From the NCBI GenBank assembly GCA_028554795.2, contig CM068826.1, positions 106,292,602-106,356,601 on the forward strand: a stretch of 64,000 nt of DNA, read 5' to 3'. Source of the DNA: Sinohyriopsis cumingii. Taxonomy: Eukaryota > Mollusca > Bivalvia > Unionida > Unionidae. The position numbers and the translations under genes are program-made. Of the stretch, positions 55,051-63,311 are shown one piece after another. Every line of letters starts with the position of its first letter. Position 1 is the stretch's first letter. The notes beneath the pieces were generated by a model. It was not told where the DNA came from and ran no database searches. It saw only the letters and a list, made by a program, of their open reading frames with translations.

Positions 55051-55686
55051 TCAATGTCTCGGTCCCACTAAGGGTAAGTAATGACAATTCGGTGACCATC
55101 GAGCATGTTCTACGTAGGCTGAATCTTGCGGTTCCCAGTGGTGAAGTGACACACCGCAACTGAAGCACTTGACTTTATCTCCTTCGTCCAAGTAGAAAAA
55201 TCCGGCTCTGGCTAATTCTTCGGGGGTCGGTCCTCCCAGATACTTAGACCATTTTCCTTTGAACGATTGAAGACGATTTTCAAAGTCGCAGTATTCAGAC
55301 AAACGCACAGGAAACGAATATTCGTCTTTCACAGGTTCGTTTCGATGAGGGTTGGGTGACATGGACAGGAGTTTGCTCAGAGCTGGATGACATCCGTAGG
55401 GGGGTAGACGTGAAGGTGAACATTCACCTTTAAAACGAAACCCAGTAAAATGTCCAAGAGGATGAGCGGCATCGCTTTCGCATCCCTCAGGTTTGACACG
55501 CACAGCATCACTTTCCATGATAGGGGTAGTGAGAACAAAGTCCCCACGATGCTTTACGGCATCGCTAAGGTCACAACGTACAGCATCGTACCCATCGCAA
55601 GGCTCACAATCGCATTCCACTTCAGAAGCCCCACACTTGAATTGTGCCTTTCTAAACTTGTTTTGTGTTTCTCTGAAAGTATTCAT
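55051..55686 (-). CDS. BIR-domain (IAP-like) protein 1
   Basis: The 211-residue protein starts MNTFRETQNKFRKAQFKCGA. It has a Cys-rich N-terminal third (VECDCEPC) and one C-terminal BIR domain at about residues 136-204: NRLQSFKGKW at the start, LARAGFFYLDEGDKVKCFSC, and a Zn site of C174, C177, H194, C201 (AYVEHARWSPNCHYL). No RING domain. BIR proteins bind caspases or regulate inflammation and division; many invertebrate DNA viruses carry them. A TATA box (GTATAAAAAG, 55741-55750) lies 55 nt upstream of the ATG. Intact. Confidence 0.88.
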   Translation of the reverse strand: MNTFRETQNKFRKAQFKCGASEVECDCEPCDGYDAVRCDLSDAVKHRGDFVLTTPIMESDAVRVKPEGCESDAAHPLGHFTGFRFKGECSPSRLPPYGCHPALSKLLSMSPNPHRNEPVKDEYSFPVRLSEYCDFENRLQSFKGKWSKYLGGPTPEELARAGFFYLDEGDKVKCFSCGVSLHHWEPQDSAYVEHARWSPNCHYLPLVGPRH

Positions 55687-55740
55687 CTTGTTCGCTTGGT
55701 CTTGGTAGTCACAATGAACTATCGATCTTGACCATAGTCC

Positions 55741-55750
55741 CTTTTTATAC
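55741..55750 (-). promoter_or_regulatory. TATA box of BIR gene 1
   Basis: GTATAAAAAG on the - strand, in the gap between the two BIR genes and overlapping the end of BIR gene 2. Confidence 0.65.
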
Positions 55751-56203
55751 TAGTCGCAATGCAATCTCAAGCTTGTACATCGTTCCTTTTTTATGTTTTT
55801 TATGTTTAGTTTTGGAAGGTACCGTCTCTAAGGTGCCGTCATGATTGTACCGTACTGTCATGGGTGGAAAGGCCATAGAAAGGTAAGGACAGTGCGGAGA
55901 CCATCGAGTATGTTCCAGAATAGCTGAATCTTTGTAGATACAGAGATCCATTCGTAACTTCAGTCCGCAAGCGAAACACTGTACTTTGTATCCCAATCCT
56001 GACTCAGGTCCCAAGTAGACAACTCCTGTTCTAGCTAAAATATGCGAAGAAGGTAATCCTTTCCTATCCGTAGGCCATGCTTGAAACGTGTCCAATCGAC
56101 AGGCACAATCACAATAGTCAGGCAAGAAAACCGGAAAAGGGTAGGCTTTGAACTTGGAGTTCTCATCGGTTTTCTCACTCGATTCTTGCTGTGGCGAAGT
56201 CAT
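55745..56203 (-). CDS. BIR-domain (IAP-like) protein 2
   Basis: The 152-residue protein starts MTSPQQESSEKTDENSKFKA. A single BIR at about residues 33-108 has RLDTFQAWP, LARTGVVYLG, KVQCFACGLKL and AILEHTRWSPHCPYL, with Zn ligands C76, C79, H98, C105. It ends in a basic tail (KTKHKKHKKG). No RING. TATA-like GGTATAAAA at 56239-56247 precedes the ATG by 36 nt. Its strong resemblance in plan to the neighbour at 55051 suggests tandem duplication followed by divergence. Intact. Confidence 0.88.
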   Translation of the reverse strand: MTSPQQESSEKTDENSKFKAYPFPVFLPDYCDCACRLDTFQAWPTDRKGLPSSHILARTGVVYLGPESGLGYKVQCFACGLKLRMDLCIYKDSAILEHTRWSPHCPYLSMAFPPMTVRYNHDGTLETVPSKTKHKKHKKGTMYKLEIALRLV

Positions 56204-56226
56204 CCTTCTGGTGGGTGGCTATCCGC

Positions 56227-59200
56227 TTACAACCAATGTTTTATACCAACATGTCCATACGGCAAAGTAAAGTGGTTGGGCAGTCGCACCCGCTTCTGGT
56301 ACACGATTTGATAGACTTTTTCCAAGGGTCGACTGACGATGTGGTGAGTGGGTAAACGTACAATCTTGTTCGGTTGATAGGTGGTCACTTTAAAGTGTTC
56401 ATCCTCTCCCGATTGCAAGGCTTCTTTCAATACCCCAAAGTTGACCACACGACTGGTACGATAATTTAGAGTCAGTCCTTTCACTTTGCACTTCGTGTGC
56501 ACTTCTCCTTGTTTGTCCCGGTATTCGTAGCCGTAATTTTTTGGACCGCCACTGACGAAACTTAGAATCTTGTCGTCAGGATCCTCGTCTGTCCAGGCTC
56601 CTAAACGGTCTCCTTCGATGTCAGGGTGCTGTTGACTCGGGTGATGGATGTAAATGCAACTGTCCGTGTCAAAGTACAGGACGCGTTCCCCTAACAGTTC
56701 TAAAGCTTAGTACAATTTTAAGCGAGCATGGGCTGTCACGTAAGCCGCAATGATGACATTTCCAAAAGGGTCGTCTTGCACAAGGTCCAGATCTTCTTCG
56801 TAATTGACCAAGATCAAATCCTCACGAACGACGTCCACGTGTTTCATGTATTTGGTTTTGTCGTGAATCATCTGGAAGTAGCGGGAAGGTTCTGTCAAAT
56901 ATTCCGTCTTGGGTAAACACGGTCGTTGTGCCATTTTACCCCACAAGCAATTTAACATCACTTTGGCAAACGATCGCCTGCCTTCGTTTTTCTCGATGTG
57001 GTCTAAAGAGATGCCTTCTTGTTCATAGTATTTCTCTTTGAATTTTATTTGGTGTTCGGGAGTGTGACACCAGGACGGATAGCGGCTGGCTTCTTGCTTC
57101 AGTTTCAAAAAGGCATCCACGTAGTCAGCGAAAATGCCTTTCTGACTGGGGTCACCCTTGTGGTATTGTTGTGTCTTGGGAAAGTGACAAATTTCGTACA
57201 CTTCTAACAGTTGGTATCTTATGTCCAGAGCTTTGAACAATTCTACGCTGACCCAGGTTCCCGTCAAAGCCCGTTCTTCCTGGGTGTGCTGACAAGGCTG
57301 ATCTTGGTTGCACGTTTCGGCACAAGTACGGCACAAAGGAAACATCAGTTTGCCTTGGCAATGGTGAGGTAACACGGGATGGTACAAGTCCGTGGGAGGC
57401 AAGACTTTGCACTTGATCAAGCCTTCGTATTGTCGAATGTTGACCAGGTCGATGTGTTCCGTCAACAATTGCGGGTGCCCTACAGGAAAGCGACAATATT
57501 TGCACACGTAGGGATACAGCACACGTCCAAGTATTTGATTTCTTCTCCTTTCTCTTCGTCGTCTTGGTACAGCAAACAGGTGGCATTGGTCCTTCCTCCG
57601 TACAAACTATCCCTCGGGTTCAGGGGGTCCATGAACTGATAACTTTCCACGAGGCGTTTAAACTCGGGATCGGTTTTCAAACGGTGATCGTACTCGTGTT
57701 CCCACATTTCCACCACTTGGTTTCCTTCCTGTTCTAACTTTAGGCGTCGCTGACAAGTGTCCTGGTACAAGTCTTCCATGGTTCGTTGTAAAAACTGATT
57801 TTTAGTGTCGCGGTCAGGGTAACAGACGGGACCATCCGTGAAATAAGCAACCGTTAAACTCGTACACGATCTTGGGGTTTTCTAAGTCCCAACCATCGAC
57901 CGAATGCGTTCCGATGGTCTTTTCGCCTCCTCCGTTGCGGGCATGCTGAATCCATTTGTCTTCCTTGTCGCACAAGTAAAGTAACCAGCGTAGGGCTTTG
58001 ACCGAGTATTGACGTTTGACATAGTTGGTCGTTTGAGGACTGATGACAGCCACGGTGTTTTCAGGCATGAATCGTTGCCGGTACACTAAGGAACACGCTT
58101 TGGCAATGGTGCAAGCTTCTTTCAAAGGATCGACCCCTCCGTGTTCCATGAACAGTTCTCGAAATTTTCCACAGCAACGCCGTAAAATGTCCACGTCGGA
58201 ACGACAATACTTTAGCATTTCTTCCTGAAAGTCGAAAGGGTCCGAGGCGTGAGCCTGGTACCAAGCGTAGAAAGCTTCTCGTTGTTCGGTACGCATGTTG
58301 TCGGGGTCGTAATAGTGAGCCACAGGTAAATGGGGTAGAAAGGCGTGTTGATTGGCTTCCGTATTGAAAAAGTGTGGAAAGTACCCTTTAGCCATTTCTG
58401 TCATTCCAAACGTTTTAGGCATTCGGCTCAAAGGCATGGCCAAGTAACTCATCGAATCTTTAAACTGTACTTGTCCCACTTGCATGAAAATGATTTTGGC
58501 TCCGTTCAAAGTCACTTTAGGACGTTCGGTGCCATGTTTCGTATAGTATCTGAGAAGAAACTGTCCATCGTATCCGGAGAAATTGTGAGCCATCACTGTG
58601 GCATGACCATGACAATCTCCGTAACGTTCGATGTCCTCTTGGCTCCACGTCTTGTCGATGGGGTCTAAGACCCATCGAGCGAAATCGGCTAGCGTGTTCG
58701 GCCCTCGAAAAATTTATTCACGTCCTCCAGGAATCTTAATGCAGTGAGGGCAATAACTCAAGATAGGTTCTTGAATGCACTTCTCGCACGCTCGATGAGC
58801 CACGCAGAAATTAGGAATGTGAATGCCGGTCCCTTGCATGCATTCGAAATCGAAAAAGATGAAATTGCCTTTCTTCTTCTTGTGACCATCCTCTTTCTCT
58901 GGTGGGGGTTGGTATTTTTGCACGTAGCACTGGTGTTCCAAGTCCACGATGTGATGACAAATGTGACATTTTTTCTTTCCTCGACATACGTGTGCCTTGA
59001 CAGTATTGGTACATAGGCCTTGTCCACAGGTAGGGCACAATCTCAGGAGTTGACAAGCACATTTCTGCTGTGAACTTTGCGTCTTCAGATGTTGTTGGTA
59101 ACAGGCAGGGCTGACAAACGTGCGCAGACAAGCAGGACAATGTACTCTTTCTTGTCCTTCGCTCAGACAGGGTGGAGAGGCCAAACATCCTGAGCATTTC

Positions 59201-60270
59201 AATCCGCAATGTTTGTGTTGCTCTCGATTATTATAACCATGGTCACATTTCTCACAGTAATAACCGTATCCCAGGAATGCAGTGATACTAGTAATGGTAT
59301 GGAAATGTTCATCGTGATAATAGACATGAATGTATTTTCCGTCCTTAAAGTCTTGGCCTCGAAACAACAGAGGTCCGCGCACTTCTTGAGGGTGCACTTT
59401 CAAGGTGTAGCGTGGAGCTAGGGCATCTTGCAATTTTTGCATTTCAGGAATGCCGCAGGGTGTGTCTTTGGATAGGCCAGCTTGTTGTAACAGGAGTTCT
59501 GCTTCACTTCGTTGTTGGCTCGGTTCGATTTTCGAATGTTCTCCCAGGCTCTTTTCCATTCTGTCGTGTCGTTCTTGTTGGCATAGGTTCGTCCCACCAC
59601 GATGGCTCGGGCTAACACATCTGGTCTTGAGAATTGTGAATTTGGACGAGGCTACGCTTAATGCTGCGAAGGTAGTTCACCAGTAACACCTTATTGCGTT
59701 GTCCGGTCCCTTGAGGAGGAGAAACATGGGTCATGTCCAGTGTGGATTTCGATCGGTGATGTCAAACTGGTCATTAGATTGTTGCACGTGTTGATACTTG
59801 TCCATAACTATGGGAGCAGTTAGTTCTGCGGGTCTGCTAAACTCGATCCAAACAGGGGATTTCAAACCGTCGTGTTGTATGGAAAGTCTCAAACGATCGT
59901 CTTCTTTGGGTTGACATTGTCGCTTGAGTGTGGTGAGTAAAGAATCCCACACCCTGGTGATGAACCCTTCTGCTTTCTCTAACGGTACTTCGGACTTGAA
60001 ATTTTTAAACTTCACCGTGTATTTGTAAGCCGTGGTTCTAAATTTTCTAGAGGAGCGCTTTTCTGTCTCACGAATGTCATAGTTCTTTTCAGGGTTGACT
60101 AAGGGTGGTGAACTTTGTTTAGAGGGTTCGGATTCTGGTTCACTCATGTCCTCTTCAAAATCACTGGCATGAATTTGTTCCAAGACTTCAGCCCTGGTAC
60201 GAGGCGATAGATCACGTTTCTGCCTCTTACTTTCTTCTTCTTTCTTCTCAAATGAATTGGATCGTTTCAT
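56227..60270 (-). pseudogene. Protein-primed family B DNA polymerase, several nonsense and frameshift changes
   Basis: About 1,350 codons from the ATG at 60270 (MKRSNSFEKKEEESKRQKRD). The N-terminal region (60270-59731) has SSRKFRTTAYKYTVKFKNF and MDKYQHVQQSNDQF. After a shift near 59733 comes QRNKVLLVNYLRSIKRSLV, and after another near 59620 LARAIVVGRTYANKND; one more shift is near 59530. Zn-finger blocks lie at about 59260-58930. Exonuclease motifs are FFDFEC (58857-58840), AHNFSGYDGQF (58590-58558) and YCRSDVDIL (58209-58183). Polymerase motif A (YLDVC then LYPYVCKYC) is at about 57540-57490, motif B KVMLNCLWGK at 56964-56935, and motif C DTDS at 56670-56659. Breaks are TAA 58714-58716, a frameshift near 57845, a frameshift near 57520, and TAA 56707-56709. 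Confidence 0.93.
56239..56247 (-). promoter_or_regulatory. TATA box of BIR gene 2
   Basis: GGTATAAAA on the - strand lies inside the 3' end of the polymerase gene, 36 nt before the BIR gene 2 ATG. Confidence 0.6.
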
Positions 60271-60340
60271 CTTGAGTGAAAAACGTCAAGTGACGAAAGT
60301 TTAAACACCATAGACTAATTTATTGTCATGGCAAACCAGC

Positions 60341-60350
60341 GTATATAAAA
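60341..60350 (+). promoter_or_regulatory. TATA box of the + strand zinc-knuckle gene
   Basis: GTATATAAAA followed by GGG lies in the divergent gap between this gene and the polymerase gene. Transcription would start near 60372-60380. Confidence 0.7.
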
Positions 60351-60356
60351 GGGTGT

Positions 60357-60845
60357 GTGTCTTGTCCTTTCACTATTCATTTCTCTCTCAAACCGAGCAC
60401 AACGACGGAAGAGACTAGCCAAATCGAACGTTTCATCAGAGCTTTGCGAGGGGTCATTAGAAAATTCTCTTCAGACCAGCCGACGGACTACTCTCCTTCC
60501 TTTCGAGATAAAAGTCAAGATACTTGCTATATCTGTCAGAAGAAAGGGCATTGGTCTTCAGAGTGTCCAGACCGTCAAAAAAGAAAAACAGGGGTTAAAA
60601 GAGACAAAAGTCAAGATACCTGTTATTATTGTCAAGAAAAAGGACATTGGTCTCCAGATTGCCCAAAAAAGAAACAAGAGGAGTCAGAAGAAGAGAGGGA
60701 TTCTTCAGAGAAAGAAGACGAAGAGGAAGAAAGCAGACATGTGAAGAAAAAGAAACAGGAGAAGAAAAGAAGAAGGGAAGAAAGTGAGGAGGAAGAAGAG
60801 GAAAAGACTGTGACAGTGAAGAAATTGAAAAAACAGAGAGAGTAA
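60357..60845 (+). CDS. Double zinc-knuckle (CCHC) protein, divergent from polymerase
   Basis: This is one of the few + strand genes of the element. The frame has two retroviral-nucleocapsid-type knuckles, CYICQKKGHWSSEC and CYYCQEKGHWSPDC (C-x2-C-x4-H-x4-C), each preceded by DKSQDT, so one probably arose from the other. A long E/K-rich tail (residues about 98-162) follows. It should bind single-stranded nucleic acid. There is no in-frame ATG. The frame is open from a GTG at 60357, which lies upstream of the expected transcription start, so the start codon may have been lost (an ACG at 60402 or 60405 is a candidate). AATAAA at 60927-60932 ends it. Confidence 0.7.
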   Translation: MSCPFTIHFSLKPSTTTEETSQIERFIRALRGVIRKFSSDQPTDYSPSFRDKSQDTCYICQKKGHWSSECPDRQKRKTGVKRDKSQDTCYYCQEKGHWSPDCPKKKQEESEEERDSSEKEDEEEESRHVKKKKQEKKRRREESEEEEEEKTVTVKKLKKQRE

Positions 60846-60926
60846 ACAATGAGATAGAAGAAGTCTATGAACTTTTTAAAGTGCTCTGTTGTGAATTGTG
60901 AATTGAATTGTAACTATTGATAAAAG

Positions 60927-60932
60927 AATAAA
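60927..60932 (+). terminator. Poly(A) signal of the zinc-knuckle gene
   Basis: AATAAA, 82 nt past the TAA at 60843-60845. Confidence 0.65.
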
Positions 60933-61041
60933 TTAATTATATAAGGTAAGTGTCTTTGGGTTTTGATTTTAAAATAAGAACGTACACTCACGCACTCATA
61001 CACAGACACGTACTATAGGGGTAAAATGGTTCTTTTTTTTT

Positions 61042-61692
61042 TTAGTTATTGGCAATTGAAAGTCGATCTCTTTTCGAGAGATTGGGTGGCCCTGAAAAGG
61101 GCCTTTTTTGGTGTAGGGGTGAGTTTAAGCAATCAACTTTAACTGCCTTAAGACCTTTGCCACGGCCAAGGCCTACTTCTGGACTGCGTACTGTTGATGA
61201 TGATGATTTGGTTGAAATCACTAAGGGTGGTACGGCAGGCTTAGTCACAGGGTTGACGTGTTTAGCTCGGGAAGGTCGTATTCTCTTCGGTCGTAATAAA
61301 GAAGTCTGATACATTTGTTTCAGACTTCTTAACTCCGCTAAAATGTCCAACAGTACCGTGACCGTTTGATTTTCACCCTCTTGTTTCTTTGCTGCTACTT
61401 CTTCTTCTCGTTGTTTTTTTCTTACCTCTTCTTCTTGCTGCTGTTGCTGTAGGAGAAAAGCTTGTTCCGCTTCCTTTTGTCGTTGTATAAATTTCTCCAA
61501 TTCTTCTTTCTGTCTCTGTCTAAAATCCTCCACTTGCGGTAATGAAGGTTACAAAGGTTCCGGAACAAATTCTTGCGAGGTAAGAAAATCCACAAAATCC
61601 CAATTTACCTCTTCTGAAAGTAAGTCTGGGTTCCCTCGGGCGGTCTCCACTGCTAGTGCACCCCAATGGATCGTTTTCTGAGTTTCCGTCAT
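61042..61692 (-). pseudogene. Polinton right-end gene: acidic activation-like segment plus coiled coil, one nonsense codon
   Basis: The ATG at 61692 (MTETQKTIHWGALAVETARG) lies 48 nt below a TATA box (61740-61747). The N-terminus has an acidic amphipathic stretch, EEVNWDFVDFLTSQEFVPEP, resembling transactivation segments. A TAA at about 61549-61551 follows, after which the same frame continues with a coiled coil (DFRQRQKEELEKFIQRQKEA, then a Gln run and charged heptads), a helix ILAELRSLKQMYQTSLLRPK and a basic tail. The histone-type stem-loop (61088-61103) lies inside the present reading frame, unlike in the other end genes. The original stop was therefore probably upstream of it and lost by a small indel. 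Confidence 0.68.
61088..61103 (-). promoter_or_regulatory. Histone-mRNA-type 3' stem-loop (SL4)
   Basis: The - strand reads GGCCCTTTTCAGGGCC with CAAAAAA before, the canonical ACCCA after, and CGAAAAGAGATCGAC as a purine-rich downstream element about 13 nt on. A perfect consensus match. Confidence 0.85.
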
Positions 61693-61739
61693 GTTGAATC
61701 ACTGTCACATAGATTGACTGCACACAGGCGCTAGCGAAT

Positions 61740-61761
61740 CTATATAGACCACGTGACGTCA
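61740..61761 (-). promoter_or_regulatory. TATA box with E-box and CRE of the right-end gene
   Basis: On the - strand TGACGTCA (CRE) overlaps CACGTG (E-box) at 61750-61761, directly before CTATATAG (61740-61747). This is a compact promoter different from the shared one of end genes 1-3. Confidence 0.65.
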
Positions 61762-61911
61762 CAGACTGGTCTCTTCGGATTGGATGAGGGCTGACTGAAT
61801 TTTGTAACCCGTGTTTTGATTGGTGAATGAACTCAATCCGTTTCAATCCTACCTCTACCTAGAAATAAGCGCAGTTCACTGAATTGATTCACCTGTTCTC
61901 GGCGCCTCAAG

Positions 61912-62136
61912 ATGTGGACCGATGTGCAATCTTCTACGCTTATGTCTTCAATGATGTTCCGAACGGACATACCCATGTATGTCCGATCCAAGTTGACAGT
62001 TGTCCACAGGACAGACACCAGTCTGTGGATACGTAGGATCTACGTAGAAAGACAAGGATGCCTCAAAAGAGTGCTGATTTACGGTCCTACAGTGAGACGT
62101 AGCCTAAGGACAAGAAGAAGACCAATGCGGTGTTAA
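61912..62136 (+). CDS. Polinton right-end + strand small basic protein with histone-type mRNA end
   Basis: The 74-residue protein starts MWTDVQSSTLMSSMMFRTDI and ends in an Arg-rich stretch (TVRRSLRTRRRPMRC). No family is recognised. It is supported by position: its stop is 25 nt before the perfect histone-type stem-loop at 62162-62177 on the same strand, the same spacing seen for the genes at the other end (26-28 nt). Its promoter is unclear; the palindromic CTATATAG at 61740 could serve both directions. Confidence 0.5.
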   Translation: MWTDVQSSTLMSSMMFRTDIPMYVRSKLTVVHRTDTSLWIRRIYVERQGCLKRVLIYGPTVRRSLRTRRRPMRC

Positions 62137-62152
62137 TGTATCCATTAACATA

Positions 62153-62504
62153 AAACCCAAAGGCCCTTTTCAGGGCCACTCATAGGTCTCGAAAAGAGAT
62201 TGACTTTCAATTGCCTACCCCATTTTTTATTTTTTTTTTTATTTTTTTAAAAAAAATAGAGTGACCCAAGACTTTTTCCCCCATGTTCAATTTCCCTTGT
62301 ATCTATATCGTCCCACGATTTTTCCCCATGTTAATTAACCTTGTCCCTAGACAGTCCTACGAACTATTCCCTAATGTTAATTCCCCTTGTCCCTATATCG
62401 TCCCAGGGGTTTTCTCCATGTTAAATTTACATAGTCCCTATATCGTCCCAGGGGTGTTTTTAATGATAAGTCCCATTGTCCCCTTATCGTCCCTATTTAC
62501 TACT
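62153..62504 (-). repeat. Polinton right terminal inverted repeat
   Basis: It is the inverted counterpart of 42855-43195 and about 352 bp long. The extra length is in the A/T run near 62222-62258. It ends ATTTACTACT directly before the TACATG target duplication. Confidence 0.95.
62162..62177 (+). promoter_or_regulatory. Histone-mRNA-type 3' stem-loop (SL5, right TIR)
   Basis: GGCCCTTTTCAGGGCC on the + strand, preceded by CCCAAA and followed by CGAAAAGAGATTGAC. It is the inverted counterpart of SL1, so each TIR supplies a 3' end to the gene reading outward into it. Confidence 0.83.
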
Positions 62505-62510
62505 TACATG

Positions 62511-63070
62511 CCCTTTCCAGTGACCCGAACTTTCTTCAGTTCAGATCAGATGGTTCGGTGGTCCTCCTGACGCAACCAGGCTTTGTAGCCAAAAATAGGT
62601 TACCATCCATTGGCAATCAAAGAATTGTCATTCGCTCGCTCTCTTCCATAGATAAATCAAGAGCAGCAGCCATGCAAGATTCTGTTCGTGCACTCAAGCA
62701 CTATTTAAAATGCACAGAGACGTGTCGGGACACACGTAAGCGCCTCTTTCTTCCGGTCAAAGCTGGTAAACGGGATATCACCCCTCAAGCCCTTGCTTCA
62801 TGGCTGAAGTGGGTTATACGCTCAGCGTACTCTGAGGTCTCACAAGATCAGAGTCGCCTCATGAAGATTATGGCTCATGAGATTAGAGCAATCTCGGCGA
62901 GCCTGGCATTCGAACGCAATGTTTCGATCCGAGATATAATAGAAGCTGTTGGCTGGCATGCAGAGTCAACCTTCTCCAGTTTTTATCTCAGAGATTTGGC
63001 TTCTCAGAGGCAAACCTTGAATCTGGTAGGTCCAGTGTCGGCAGCCCAGATCACCACCAGACCCATTTAA
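62511..63070 (+). pseudogene. DIRS tyrosine recombinase, C-terminal part
   Basis: The frame continues on the far side of the Polinton and lacks its own ATG. It holds the rest of the catalytic domain, with HEIR (His and second Arg, 62876-62887), GWHAESTF (Trp/His position) and the nucleophile Tyr in SSFYLRDL (about 62984). It ends TAA at 63068-63070. It is open throughout, and its frame is the one that matches 42503-42850 across the 6-bp target site. Confidence 0.88.
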
Positions 63071-63311
63071 AACAATCAGCACAGCCTATCAGCTTCGCTG
63101 GATTCGCCAGTGAAATTTCGTAGGTAAGAAGATTTCAATAACTATCTTCTTAACCGTATATAGGGGTCACACATCACGTGACCCTAGTCTGTGTTGCTGA
63201 TGAAATTAGGAGAACGGGTTATCGTTCAAATGGGGAATCCAGCCATCATTCCCTAGAAGGTACCCGGGGTGGAGGTAGGATGCTCAGCATTCCCTCCTCC
63301 TATTACTTATT
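63071..63311 (+). other. DIRS 3' untranslated region
   Basis: Non-coding sequence between the recombinase stop and the internal complementary region. Confidence 0.6.

Larger units (their letters stand above)
42855..62504 (-). mobile_element. Maverick/Polinton (adintovirus-like) element, complete, 19,650 bp
   Basis: Terminal inverted repeats begin 5'-AGTAGTAAATAGGGACGAT at both ends, and the 6-bp direct repeat TACATG (42849-42854 and 62505-62510) flanks the element. Both are standard for Polintons. It carries the full diagnostic set: protein-primed DNA polymerase B, retroviral-type integrase, packaging ATPase, adenain-like protease, and major and minor capsid proteins. Most genes are on the - strand. 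It is markedly richer in GC than the surrounding host DNA. Many genes are broken by one or a few changes. Confidence 0.97.

Noticed and set aside
47149-58716. Stop codon reassignment or programmed readthrough in the Polinton
   Set aside because: Both TAA and TGA are involved, frameshifts occur as well, and the host gene ECHS1 uses the standard code. Ordinary decay is simpler.
59731-60270. Separate small gene upstream of the polymerase, with a 4-nt ATGA overlap
   Set aside because: Its content (SSRKFRTTAYKYTVKFKNF and MDKYQHVQQSND blocks) matches the N-terminal region of Polinton DNA polymerases. The overlap is better explained as a frameshift within one polymerase gene.
42855-62504. Free exogenous adenovirus- or herpesvirus-like genome fragment
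   Set aside because: TIRs, integrase, a perfect 6-bp target duplication and precise splitting of a DIRS gene show an integrated Polinton.
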